DNA of 35,633 nucleotides from Bacillus sp. MM2020_4 (lineage in GTDB: Bacteria > Bacillota > Bacilli > Bacillales > Cytobacillaceae). The position numbers and the translations under genes are program-made. This document shows, one piece after another, positions 23,180 to 31,660 of this stretch (its first letter is position 1; each line of letters starts with the position of its first letter). The notes beneath the pieces were generated by a model. The model ran no database searches. It saw only the letters and a program-made list of their open reading frames with translations, and was not told where the DNA came from. The DNA lies in assembly GCF_011250555.1 (NCBI RefSeq), contig NZ_JAANMZ010000046.1:1-35633 (forward strand). The letters run 5' to 3'.

Positions 23180-24025
23180 TTATTGTTCCTCCCCAAGGAC
23201 GACTTTGACACTAATATCAAGTGCTTTGTATGAATGCGTTAAAAAGCCTAAAGAAATATAATGAACACCCGTATCGCGATAGTCTGCCAAATTTGTTAAT
23301 CGGATCCCACCAGATGCTTCCGTTATAATATGGTCCGGTACTACTTGTATAAATTCCCTGATCTCATCTGGTGTGCGGTTATCAAACATAATTACATCTG
23401 CACCCGCTTCAACCGCTTCAATGACTTGTTCTCTCGACTCTGTTTCCACTTCAATTTTAACCATATGGCCAGTATTCTGACGAATTAACTCGACCGCACG
23501 TTTGATTGATCCAGCAAAAGATATATGATTGTCTTTGATCATGACACCATCATAAAGACCATAGCGGTGATTATACCCACCGCCCGTGCTGACAGCGTAT
23601 TTTTCCAGCATTCGAAGTCCCGGTGTTGTTTTTCTCGTATCGCAAATCCTCGTATAAGGGCTATTTAGTGTTTCGACTGCTTTTCGTGTTAAGGTGGCAA
23701 TTCCGCTCATACGCTGGACCAGATTAAGGACCACTCTTTCACCTTTTAATAGAGCAGAAATTCCCCCTGAAACCACTGCCAATCTCTGCCCAACTTCGAA
23801 TCTATCACCATCCTTAACCAACAATTGGATGTCCATTTCTGAATCCAACAGATGGAAGCCCATCTTTATTATTTCTTCGCCGCAGAAAACACCATCTTCT
23901 TTTGCTAAAAAGACGATTTTTCCCTTCGCATGGTCTGAAAAAATCAAATCAGTCGTAATATCCTGATCTCCAATGTCCTCGATAAAGAATTGCTCAATTA
24001 ACGAACGCAGTTTCAATTTGTTCAT
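23180..24025 (-). CDS. nadC: Nicotinate-nucleotide diphosphorylase (carboxylating)
   Basis: The product has 281 residues. NadC converts quinolinate and PRPP to nicotinate mononucleotide with release of CO2. Family motifs are 'EDIGDQDITTDL', 'ERVVLNLVQRMSGIATLT', 'ICDTRKTTPGLRMLEKYAV' and 'GGGYNHRYGLYDGVMIKDNH'. 'EVETESREQVIEAVEAGADV' lines the product site. Its start overlaps the end of nadB by 32 bp and its stop abuts nadA, so the three are translationally coupled. Confidence 0.95.
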   Translation of the reverse strand: MNKLKLRSLIEQFFIEDIGDQDITTDLIFSDHAKGKIVFLAKEDGVFCGEEIIKMGFHLLDSEMDIQLLVKDGDRFEVGQRLAVVSGGISALLKGERVVLNLVQRMSGIATLTRKAVETLNSPYTRICDTRKTTPGLRMLEKYAVSTGGGYNHRYGLYDGVMIKDNHISFAGSIKRAVELIRQNTGHMVKIEVETESREQVIEAVEAGADVIMFDNRTPDEIREFIQVVPDHIITEASGGIRLTNLADYRDTGVHYISLGFLTHSYKALDISVKVVLGEEQ

Positions 24026-25571
24026 GTCTGATTACCACTTCCCCTTTACGTTTCTGAATGATCGCCCTTTTTAACCAACCCTCATCTTCATCTGGAAAAT
24101 CACTTCTATAATGGCCGCCGCGGCTTTCCGTCCGGCATAACGCTGCCGTCGTAATTAGAGAAGCCGTAATGTACATAAAAATCGCTTCAATATCTTGAAT
24201 GGAATAGGAGTCAAACTCCGCTAAATCATTTACATGTAAGTGCAGCAGCCAATTATTCTGTTCTTCTAAAAGTTCTTTAGAACGGACAATTCCAACTCTC
24301 TTCATCATCCTATCCTTTAAAACCTTGACATCTGGAAGGAAAATACTTTTCTCTTGGATGATCGGAATAGATCTAGGGAAATGAAGAATAGGCCCTTTTT
24401 TCGAATGTGCATTAATCCATTGCGATAACTTTTCCCCTTGATAAAGTCCTTCTAATAAAGAATTACTAGCCAAGCGATTTGCGCCATGAAGGCCTGTACA
24501 TGCGGCTTCCCCTATGGCAAAAAGACCATTTATAGAGGTACGGCCATGTAGGTCCGCTTTGACCCCTCCCATTAAAAAGTGACTGCCGGGAGCAACCGGA
24601 ATTCTCCCTTCCGACATATCCACTCCATTCTTCCGGCAAATCGCTGTTATGGATGGGAACCTCTTTTCAAAATCATTAATATGTGTAATATCCAGATATA
24701 CTTCATGGCCATTTTTGATATAGTCAAATATGGTCTGAGACACAATGTGTCTTGGGCCAAGATCCTTTAACGGATGGACGCCTTCCATGATAGGGGTTCC
24801 CTCTTCTGTAACTAAAATGGCGCCTTCCCCTCGAACCGCTTCGGAAATTAAGCCTTTTGTTTCCCCATCTTTATACAAAAGTGTTGGATGGAATTGAATA
24901 AATTCCATATCCGCAATTTCTGCTCCCGCCAGGTAGGCCATCGCAATCCCATCTCCCGTTACAGTTGGAGCACTGGAAGTAAAGGAATACATCTGCCCAC
25001 AACCGCCCGTTGCAAGAATCACATACTCTCCGAGAAAAATACGGATTGTGCCATCGGGGTTCTTAGCTTTTGCGCCAATACATCGTTTTTGCTCATGGTC
25101 GATGATTAACTCGTAAGCAAAGACGTTTTCTTCCACTTTTATATTTTCAGTTAGGTTAGTAATCAAGTATTCTATAATATTTTTTCCTGTTGCATCGCCG
25201 CCGGAATGTACAATCCTATTTTCACTATGAGCGCCTTCTAGTCCAAGCAGAATCCGACCATCTTGGTCTTTGTCAAAAATAGTACCTTGGTCAGAAAAGT
25301 TGCCAATTAGCGTTGGAGCCTCATTCAAAACTTCACGAACAGATTCCTCATTATTATGAAATCTCCCTGCCTTAAGGGTATCCGTGTAATGCTTTGATGG
25401 ATCATCCCCAATCCCAATAGCAGCAGCAATTCCACCTTGCGCCAAATAAGAATTTGCATTCTTTATATTTGACTTTGTGAGAATCCTCACATTTTTATCC
25501 CTGTTAAGTAAGGTGGCCAGCTGTAAAGCCGCAACCCCACTGCCAATAATAAGAACGTCATTCCTTTCCAT
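23994..25571 (-). CDS. nadB: L-aspartate oxidase
   Basis: The product has 525 residues. NadB oxidises L-aspartate to iminoaspartate with FAD, the first step of de novo NAD synthesis. The FAD-binding 'VLIIGSGVAALQLATLL' lies near the N terminus. Also present are 'SYLAQGGIAAAIG', 'HSGGDATGKNI', 'EFIQFHPTLLY', 'GLHGANRLASNSLLEGL' and the helical C-terminal domain. GGAGG eight bases before the ATG at 25571 fixes the start. A frame from 25607 would begin within the operator. It leads the nad operon, divergent from niaR. Confidence 0.95.
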   Translation of the reverse strand: MERNDVLIIGSGVAALQLATLLNRDKNVRILTKSNIKNANSYLAQGGIAAAIGIGDDPSKHYTDTLKAGRFHNNEESVREVLNEAPTLIGNFSDQGTIFDKDQDGRILLGLEGAHSENRIVHSGGDATGKNIIEYLITNLTENIKVEENVFAYELIIDHEQKRCIGAKAKNPDGTIRIFLGEYVILATGGCGQMYSFTSSAPTVTGDGIAMAYLAGAEIADMEFIQFHPTLLYKDGETKGLISEAVRGEGAILVTEEGTPIMEGVHPLKDLGPRHIVSQTIFDYIKNGHEVYLDITHINDFEKRFPSITAICRKNGVDMSEGRIPVAPGSHFLMGGVKADLHGRTSINGLFAIGEAACTGLHGANRLASNSLLEGLYQGEKLSQWINAHSKKGPILHFPRSIPIIQEKSIFLPDVKVLKDRMMKRVGIVRSKELLEEQNNWLLHLHVNDLAEFDSYSIQDIEAIFMYITASLITTAALCRTESRGGHYRSDFPDEDEGWLKRAIIQKRKGEVVIRHEQIETAFVN

Positions 25572-25596
25572 GTTGTAAGCCTCCATAGTTAACAAC

Positions 25597-25623
25597 TGTC
25601 TTGACATCTATATTTACATAGAT
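25597..25623. promoter_or_regulatory. Probable NiaR operator in the nadB-niaR divergent region
   Basis: TGTCTTGACA (25597-25606) has TGTC/GACA arms and is directly followed by ATCTAT-N6-ATAGAT (25606-25623). Both lie 26-52 bases upstream of the nadB ATG, about where transcription should start. A weak promoter with TTGTTT as -35 lies beyond on the minus strand. The niaR product encoded next door is the expected repressor, using nicotinate as co-repressor in B. subtilis. Confidence 0.5.
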
Positions 25624-25708
25624 TTAAACTAAAAACAAGATTTTTTATTCGAAAATTGTGATAAAAAATTAATGGAAATTGAGTGAGTTATTGATTAGGA
25701 GTGTTCCC

Positions 25709-26254
25709 ATGACAGAGCAAAAAAAGTTAATAGGAGAAGAAAGAAGGTCGCGGATTTTACAAATTTTAATGGATACAACTACTCCCATTACCGGGGGTGA
25801 ATTAGCTGCCAAAACAGAAGTGAGCAGACAGGCTATTGTCAGGGATATGAACCTATTAAAAGCAAGGAACGAACCAATCATCGCTACAAGTCAAGGATAT
25901 ATTTATTTAAAGCAAACAGGTACACTTCCTCTATTTGAGAAGACGATAGCCTGCCGCCATTTACCCCATGAGGTAGAAAGTGAATTACATTTGATAGTGG
26001 ATCAAGGCGTAACGGTTAAAGACGTCCAAATAGAACATCCGGTTTACGGGAATCTAAATGCTGCTCTTATGGTGTCAAACCGAAAGGACGTCAAACAATT
26101 CATGGAAAGAATCTCTCGTACAAAGGCATCCCTTTTATCTGAATTAACATTTGGACTTCATCTGCACACGCTATCTTCCACAAGTAAAACTGCTTTAATA
26201 GAAGTAGAAAATACACTAAAAAAGGCAGGATTCCTATTAGAGGCAGATGAATAA
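25709..26254 (+). CDS. niaR: NiaR-type repressor of NAD biosynthesis
   Basis: The product has 181 residues. The N-terminal HTH_11 winged helix contains 'GGELAAKTEVSRQAIVRDMN', followed by a 3H domain with the conserved His residues in 'CRHLPHEVE', 'QIEHPVYG' and 'GLHLHTL'. The length matches B. subtilis YrxA/NiaR (180). It represses nadBCA when nicotinate is available. The start at 25709 has AGGAG seven bases upstream; an earlier ATG at 25679 has none. In B. subtilis a NifS-type cysteine desulfurase gene lies beside yrxA; here none is present. Confidence 0.92.
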   Translation: MTEQKKLIGEERRSRILQILMDTTTPITGGELAAKTEVSRQAIVRDMNLLKARNEPIIATSQGYIYLKQTGTLPLFEKTIACRHLPHEVESELHLIVDQGVTVKDVQIEHPVYGNLNAALMVSNRKDVKQFMERISRTKASLLSELTFGLHLHTLSSTSKTALIEVENTLKKAGFLLEADE

Positions 26255-26349
26255 GCCCTAGATTTTCCTCATCGATATACAACGATAAGAAGGACATTTA
26301 TCAATTGTCGCCCTTTCTATTTTAAAACCATTTAACAATTAATATTTAA

Positions 26350-26364
26350 TTAAAATAATTATTG
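26350..26364. promoter_or_regulatory. Possible second PerR-like box upstream of ahpC
   Basis: TTAAAATAATTATTG matches TTATAATNATTATAA at 11 of 14 positions. It lies 9 bp before the -35 of the ahpC promoter. In such an AT-rich stretch this may be chance. Confidence 0.3.
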
Positions 26365-26372
26365 TATTTTAG

Positions 26373-26400
26373 TTGACAATAATAATGAACCCTATATAAT
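26373..26400 (+). promoter_or_regulatory. Sigma-A promoter of ahpCF
   Basis: Consensus TTGACA (26373-26378) and TATAAT (26395-26400) have 16-bp spacing. The expected start is near 26407, giving a leader of about 100 bases to the ahpC ATG. The remainder of 26255-26504 is AT-rich and holds only these control sites. Confidence 0.85.
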
Positions 26401-26411
26401 AATAATTATAA
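26397..26411 (+). promoter_or_regulatory. PerR box overlapping the ahpCF -10
   Basis: TAATAATAATTATAA matches the PerR 7-1-7 consensus TTATAATNATTATAA at 13 of 14 positions. It overlaps the -10 and the start site, so PerR binding should repress and peroxide should relieve it. Confidence 0.75.
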
Positions 26412-26504
26412 ATTGATAACAATTATGGATCTACTAATGCAAGGAAATGTTCTCAACTAGCAATCCATAATTCTCAATAACCACATTTAGGAGGAATTAT
26501 TATT

Positions 26505-27068
26505 ATGTCTTTAATTGGAAAAGAAGTACAACCCTTCAAAGCACAAGCATACAGAAATGGAGAATTTCTTGAGGTTTCAGACGCAGACTTCAGAGGCCAG
26601 TGGAGCGTAGTATGCTTCTACCCAGCTGATTTCACATTTGTTTGCCCAACTGAGTTAGAAGATCTTCAAGACCAGTATCCAGCACTACAACAACTTGGCG
26701 TTGAAGTATTCTCAGTTTCTCGTGATTCTCATTTTACACATAAGGCATGGCACGATTCATCAGAAGCAATTGGTAAAATTACGTATACGATGATCGGTGA
26801 TCCTGCACATGTTCTTTCCCGTCACTTCGACGTATTAGTAGAAGAACTAGGTCAAGCTGATCGGGGTACATTCATCATTGATCCAGATGGTATCATCCAA
26901 GCAGTTGAAATTAATGCAGATGGCATCGGCCGTGATGCAAGCACACTTATTAACAAAATTAAAGCAGCACAATATGTACGTAACAATCCTGGAGAAGTTT
27001 GCCCGGCAAAATGGAAAGAAGGCGCAGCAACACTTAAGCCAAGCCTTGATCTTGTAGGAAAAATTTAA
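26505..27068 (+). CDS. ahpC: Alkyl hydroperoxide reductase subunit C (2-Cys peroxiredoxin)
   Basis: The product has 187 residues. The peroxidatic Cys47 lies in 'DFTFVCPTELEDL' and the resolving Cys166 in 'GEVCPAKW'. This is the full-length AhpC1 type that reduces hydrogen peroxide, organic peroxides and peroxynitrite and is re-reduced by AhpF. TAGGAGG lies 10 bases before ATG. Its codon choice looks like that of a highly expressed gene. ahpF follows after 13 bp. Confidence 0.97.
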   Translation: MSLIGKEVQPFKAQAYRNGEFLEVSDADFRGQWSVVCFYPADFTFVCPTELEDLQDQYPALQQLGVEVFSVSRDSHFTHKAWHDSSEAIGKITYTMIGDPAHVLSRHFDVLVEELGQADRGTFIIDPDGIIQAVEINADGIGRDASTLINKIKAAQYVRNNPGEVCPAKWKEGAATLKPSLDLVGKI

Positions 27069-27081
27069 GGAGCACAATCAA

Positions 27082-28611
27082 ATGATACTAGATGCAGATA
27101 TAAAAGCACAATTAGCCCAATATCTTCAACTGATGGAGGGCGATGTGCTGCTCAAAATTAGCACAGGTTCTGATGACGTTTCTCGTGACATGGTGGCACT
27201 AGTGGATGAATTAGCCACCATGTCATCCAGAATTAAAGTTGAGCATGCACAATTACAGAAGACACCGAGCTTTAGTGTCAATCGTATCGGTGAAGACACT
27301 GGAGTAACATTTGCTGGCGTTCCACTTGGTCATGAATTTACTTCGTTAGTGTTAGCTCTCTTGCAGGTAAGTGGCAGAGCTCCGAAGGTTGACCAAAAGG
27401 TCATTGACCAAATTAAAGGGATGAATGGCGAATATCACTTTGAATCTTACATCAGTTTGAGCTGTCACAACTGTCCTGATGTTGTCCAAGCACTAAACTT
27501 GATGAGTATTTTAAACCCTGGTATTTCACATACCATGATTGATGGGGCTGCCTTTAAAGAGGAAGTAGAGAGCAAAAACATCATGGCAGTACCAACCGTG
27601 TTCCTTAACGGGGAGGCATTTGGCAGCGGCCGGATGTCACTTGAAGAGATTCTCGCAAAAGTTGGCAGCACGCCAGATGCTTCAGAGTTTGCAGATAAAG
27701 ATCCATTTGATGTACTTGTAGTTGGCGGTGGCCCAGCAGGTGCTAGTGCAGCCATCTATGCTGCACGTAAAGGCATTCGCACAGGCATCGTGGCTGAACG
27801 CTTTGGCGGTCAGATCATGGATACTCTCGGTATTGAGAACTTTATTAGTGTAAAGCAAACAGAAGGTCCCAAGCTGGCAGCAAGTCTTGAAGAACATGTC
27901 AAAGAATACAACGTTGATGTCATGAATTTACAGCGTGCCAAACGCTTAGAAAAGAAGGATTTCATCGAAATAGAACTGGAAAATGGTGCTGTATTAAAAA
28001 GCAAAACCGTTATCCTTTCAACAGGTGCCCGCTGGCGTAATGTCAATGTCCCTGGTGAAGCTGAGTTTAAGAATAAAGGTGTCGCCTATTGCCCACATTG
28101 TGACGGTCCGCTATTTGCAGGAAAACACGTGGCGGTAATCGGAGGCGGTAATTCCGGTATTGAAGCAGCGATTGACCTGGCCGGCATCGTGAAGCATGTA
28201 ACGGTCATTGAATTTGCACCAGAACTGAAAGCTGATTCTGTCCTGCAAGAGCGCCTTTACAGTCTTCCAAATGTAACAGTCATCAAGAATGCTCAAACAA
28301 AGGAAATTACTGGAACCGATAAAGTAAACGGTATTACCTATATGGATCGTAGAACAGAGGAAGAGCATCATATTGAATTACAGGGTGTGTTTGTTCAAAT
28401 CGGCCTTGTTCCAAATACCGATTGGTTAGACGAAACGATTGAGCGCACAAGAATGGGTGAAATCGTGGTTGATAAGCATGGAGCTACCACCATTCCTGGT
28501 GTATTTGCTGCAGGTGACTGTACAGATAGCGCTTATAAGCAAATCATTATTTCAATGGGTTCAGGTGCTACTGCTGCGTTAGGTGCATTCGATTATCTTA
28601 TCAGAAATTAA
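27082..28611 (+). CDS. ahpF: Alkyl hydroperoxide reductase subunit F
   Basis: The product has 509 residues. The N-terminal double thioredoxin-like domain (about 1-200) has the active CxxC 'SCHNCP' (Cys128, Cys131) and 'VPTVFLNGEAFGSGRM'. A thioredoxin-reductase-like part follows, with FAD motif 'VVGGGPAGASAAIYAARKG', redox pair 'YCPHCDGP' (Cys337, Cys340) and NADH motif 'IGGGNSGIEAAIDLAG'. It passes electrons from NADH through both disulfides to AhpC. GGAGC precedes the ATG. It is co-transcribed with ahpC and ends before a clear terminator. Confidence 0.97.
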   Translation: MILDADIKAQLAQYLQLMEGDVLLKISTGSDDVSRDMVALVDELATMSSRIKVEHAQLQKTPSFSVNRIGEDTGVTFAGVPLGHEFTSLVLALLQVSGRAPKVDQKVIDQIKGMNGEYHFESYISLSCHNCPDVVQALNLMSILNPGISHTMIDGAAFKEEVESKNIMAVPTVFLNGEAFGSGRMSLEEILAKVGSTPDASEFADKDPFDVLVVGGGPAGASAAIYAARKGIRTGIVAERFGGQIMDTLGIENFISVKQTEGPKLAASLEEHVKEYNVDVMNLQRAKRLEKKDFIEIELENGAVLKSKTVILSTGARWRNVNVPGEAEFKNKGVAYCPHCDGPLFAGKHVAVIGGGNSGIEAAIDLAGIVKHVTVIEFAPELKADSVLQERLYSLPNVTVIKNAQTKEITGTDKVNGITYMDRRTEEEHHIELQGVFVQIGLVPNTDWLDETIERTRMGEIVVDKHGATTIPGVFAAGDCTDSAYKQIIISMGSGATAALGAFDYLIRN

Positions 28612-28642
28612 CGAACGAACAAAGAGTCTATAACGCTAATGC

Positions 28643-28679
28643 AAGGGGCTTCCCACATAATGTGAGAAGCCCCTTTTTA
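28643..28679 (+). terminator. Terminator of ahpCF
   Basis: AAGGGGCTTC (28643-28652) pairs with GAAGCCCCTT (28666-28675), extended by CACA/TGTG inside, and a T run follows. It also lies 23 bp past the converging penicillin-binding protein gene end. Confidence 0.88.
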
Positions 28680-28701
28680 CTTCCATAAGATTTATCCTTC
28701 A

Positions 28702-31350
28702 TTAAGGCTGTGTTTGTTTCATATCTCCTGACTCAGATCCATTTTCTACATTATTCCCATTTTCAGTAGGAGGAACAGTAACCGAGGTAGTGGTTGGCCC
28801 ACTCGCACCTATATCATTTGAGGCTACTACTGATATGACATACGTTTGACCTGGTTGCGGATTACTTACCGTTGCACTTGTTCCTGCCGTGGTCGTTAAG
28901 GTTTCTTTACTACCATTCACCGTATAGGTAACGATAAATTGGATATTTTCCATTTTGGTGTTATTGTTTTTCCAATTAATCAAAATATGATTCGCATTTT
29001 GATCATATTGAGCATGTAAGTCGCTTGGACTTTTTGGTACTTCTGCTGTTTCATTAACGGTCAGTGAGGCTGCGGCAGACTCACTCCTGACACCTTCTGT
29101 ATTAGCCGTGACGGTAAAGACATATGGCTTTCCTTTCACAGGGCTTTCCAGTACAGTCTGTAAGTCACTCGTAGCCGGCAATTTTATTGTTTGTCCATCT
29201 ACAGTGTAGGAAACCTCAAAGGTTGTTTCTGACTGACTATTTGATGAGTATTTCCATGATAGTTGAATACGATCTGAAGCTTCATCATATGTTGCTTGTA
29301 CTTCGGTTGGCTTATTAGGCTTGGGCGGTTGTGGCTTTTCGCCATTTTTAACGTAGTATTCCTTACCTGATTTCCCCACACTACTTGGTTGTTCAAATCT
29401 TTCCGTGCTCGTAGCTGTTCGTGACATGATCTCCTTAAACACTAACTTAGAGAAGTCCGCACTTTTGCTTCCTAAATAGTCATCTGCAGATTTAGTTTCC
29501 GTATAGCCAGTCCAAACCGCACCGGTGTATTGTGGTGTATATCCTACGAACCACGCATCCCGTGTCGCACTTTCTGGTAGCCCATATTTATCTATTGCCG
29601 TTTGATCAAAGCTAGTCGTCCCCGTTTTACCGGCTAAGTCAAGCTTGGGCAGATTCGCTTTTGTACCTGTTCCCGAATCTACAACTGTCCGTAACATATC
29701 TGTGATGAGAAAAGCCGTATAATCAGCCATTACCTTCTTTTTAGTTGAGGCTAACTTCTTTTCTGTTCCATCTGAATAGATTATTTTGGAAACAGTATAC
29801 GGTTTACTATAGTAACCACCATTCCCAAATGCCGCATATGCCCCCGCCATATTCAGCGGAGATGCTGCGTCAATAGCCCCAATGGCATTTGCTTCATTCG
29901 CTTTTTGCTTATCTGAAATAGGAAAACCAAGACTATTGGCAAACTCTGTCGCATAATCTGCGCCAACCGTTTGATAGGCCTTTAAAGCAGGGATATTTCG
30001 TGACCAGGTCAAATGCTCTCTAATAGTCTTATTTCCTGCGTAGCTCCGATTCGCATTTCGAATTGGCGTTCCATTTGTATATTGATACTGTTCATCTTTT
30101 AGGATGTGTCCTGTAGACCATTTGAATTTTTCAATTGCTGGTCTATAATCGAGAATAGGCTTAATCGTTGAACCCGGATGGCGTTTAATTGCTGTCGCAT
30201 AGTTAAATCCACCCGTTTGATAATTTCGCCCTCCGCCGATGGCTTTAATAGCACCTGTTTGTGTATCTAAAATAACCACAGCTGTTTGTAATTTCTGATT
30301 ATCTGGATAGTCGATATACTCATTTGTTGATAGGGCATTCTCTGTGATCTGTTGAATCTCAGGATTAATCGTACTATAGATCTTTAATCCATCTTCAAAA
30401 ATATTGGCCTTTGTTTTGGCTTGGACCTCTGTAATCACCGTATCCACAAAGGCCTGGTATTTAGTTGCTGCCTTTTGTTGAATATTTAACGTATCTTCGA
30501 TCGGTGTTCGTTGGGCGCTTTCCATTTTTGCTTTAGAAAGATAGCCATGTCTGTTCATATATTGAAGCACCAAGTTTCTTCGCTTTTCTGCCGCTTGCAG
30601 ATTCCCTTCAACAGTAGGAATATAATTATTAGGGCTTTGTGGAATTCCCGCCAGCAGGGCAGCTTGTTCTAACGTTAATTTATCTAACTCATCAGGGCCC
30701 AGTCCGAAGAATCGTTCAGCTGCTTTAGCGACTCCGTATACATCACTGCCATACAAATTTTTATTAAAATACATTTCAAGAATTTGATCCTTGGAAAACT
30801 TTCTTTCAAATTGAATAGACAAATACCATTCTTGGATCTTTCTTGTTGGCGTTTTATCAGTTGACAAGAAGGCATTTTTCACAATTTGCTGTGTAATCGT
30901 ACTGCCGCCTTGTGAAGAGCCGGTCGTGATATCCGTCCAAACGGCCACAAGTGTCCGTTTCACATCTATTCCATGGTGCTTGTAAAAACGGGCATCCTCT
31001 GTGGCCAAAACAGCATTTTTTAGGACATCAGGGATTTGATTGATCTGAATATTATCTCTCTTTTCAGTACCAACCTCGGCAATAATGGTCTTCCCATCAC
31101 TAGCAAATATTTGGGATGATAAGGGATCTTTTAATAGAGTCTCATCAAACTTTGGCGCATCTTTGACAATCCATAATAAAGCGCCTACGCCAACCAGGAA
31201 CATAACAAGCCCGATTGTAAGACAAATATAGAGGATTTTTTTCCAAGACATTTTTCTTGAATCCTTGTTTTTATTCTGACTTGAAGCTCGTTGGTGCTGC
31301 TTCTCTTGTATTTTCTTTCGTTCTGTTCGGGACGAATAATCATCAGCCAT
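28702..31350 (-). CDS. Class A penicillin-binding protein (PBP1A family, PonA-like) with two FN3 domains
   Basis: The product has 882 residues. A basic cytoplasmic tail and one membrane span (about 47-70) precede the GT51 glycosyltransferase domain ('ATEDARFYKHHGID', 'QGGSTITQQIVKNAFL', 'RKIQEWYLSIQFER'). The transpeptidase domain follows, with nucleophile Ser394 in 'RHPGSTIKPILDY', 'SRNIPALKA' and 'GKTGTT'. It polymerises and cross-links peptidoglycan at the outer membrane face. Residues ~690-870 contain two fibronectin type III domains and the protein ends in a polar tail. It is close to B. subtilis PonA but is not next to recU, ponA's usual partner. The start at 31350 has AGGAG eight bases upstream. 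Confidence 0.93.
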   Translation of the reverse strand: MADDYSSRTERKKIQEKQHQRASSQNKNKDSRKMSWKKILYICLTIGLVMFLVGVGALLWIVKDAPKFDETLLKDPLSSQIFASDGKTIIAEVGTEKRDNIQINQIPDVLKNAVLATEDARFYKHHGIDVKRTLVAVWTDITTGSSQGGSTITQQIVKNAFLSTDKTPTRKIQEWYLSIQFERKFSKDQILEMYFNKNLYGSDVYGVAKAAERFFGLGPDELDKLTLEQAALLAGIPQSPNNYIPTVEGNLQAAEKRRNLVLQYMNRHGYLSKAKMESAQRTPIEDTLNIQQKAATKYQAFVDTVITEVQAKTKANIFEDGLKIYSTINPEIQQITENALSTNEYIDYPDNQKLQTAVVILDTQTGAIKAIGGGRNYQTGGFNYATAIKRHPGSTIKPILDYRPAIEKFKWSTGHILKDEQYQYTNGTPIRNANRSYAGNKTIREHLTWSRNIPALKAYQTVGADYATEFANSLGFPISDKQKANEANAIGAIDAASPLNMAGAYAAFGNGGYYSKPYTVSKIIYSDGTEKKLASTKKKVMADYTAFLITDMLRTVVDSGTGTKANLPKLDLAGKTGTTSFDQTAIDKYGLPESATRDAWFVGYTPQYTGAVWTGYTETKSADDYLGSKSADFSKLVFKEIMSRTATSTERFEQPSSVGKSGKEYYVKNGEKPQPPKPNKPTEVQATYDEASDRIQLSWKYSSNSQSETTFEVSYTVDGQTIKLPATSDLQTVLESPVKGKPYVFTVTANTEGVRSESAAASLTVNETAEVPKSPSDLHAQYDQNANHILINWKNNNTKMENIQFIVTYTVNGSKETLTTTAGTSATVSNPQPGQTYVISVVASNDIGASGPTTTSVTVPPTENGNNVENGSESGDMKQTQP

Positions 31351-31401
31351 ACTAGTTACTCCTGCCTTCCTTGTAAACAAATAATCTTAAAAAATACTAC
31401 T

Positions 31402-31430
31402 ATTATAAACTCTTAATTTTACTATTTTAA
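31402..31430 (-). promoter_or_regulatory. Promoter of the penicillin-binding protein gene
   Basis: On the minus strand, TTAAAA (31430-31425) and a consensus TATAAT (31407-31402) are separated by 17 bp. The expected start is near 31395, about 45 bases before the ATG. Confidence 0.55.
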
Positions 31431-31551
31431 TCTTCCTTTTATTATTGGATAAACTAAAATAGAATACAACTAGAGTTTATAGCAGAGCTGGCTATTTACT
31501 CAATAGTTTAACCATAATAATTCTATGATTTCCACTGAAAAGTCGTTTAGA

Positions 31552-31595
31552 CCCTTTTTTAGGAGGGAATAATAAAAGGGACCATCCCTTTTTTT
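31552..31595 (+). terminator. Terminator-like hairpin with competing stem upstream of uppP
   Basis: AAAAGGGA (31574-31581) and TCCCTTTT (31585-31592) form an 8-bp stem with a 3-base loop and a long T run. This is an intrinsic-terminator shape 66 bp before the uppP start. CCCTTTT (31552-31558) can pair with the same AAAAGGG and would prevent the terminator. The rest of 31431-31660 contains no supported gene. Confidence 0.5.
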
Positions 31596-31660
31596 CTATG
31601 CTTATGTAAATTAGTTTGCAGAACGTGAAATAATTATCCGATGAGGAGATTGGGAAAAAC

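Noticed and set aside
26286..26330. Terminator for niaR
   Set aside because: Only a broken GGACA/TGTC stem is visible before a short T-rich stretch; too weak to list.
31525..31572. 15-codon frame MISTEKSFRPFFRRE before uppP as a leader peptide
   Set aside because: No ribosome site precedes the ATG. It is kept only as a note in the attenuator finding.
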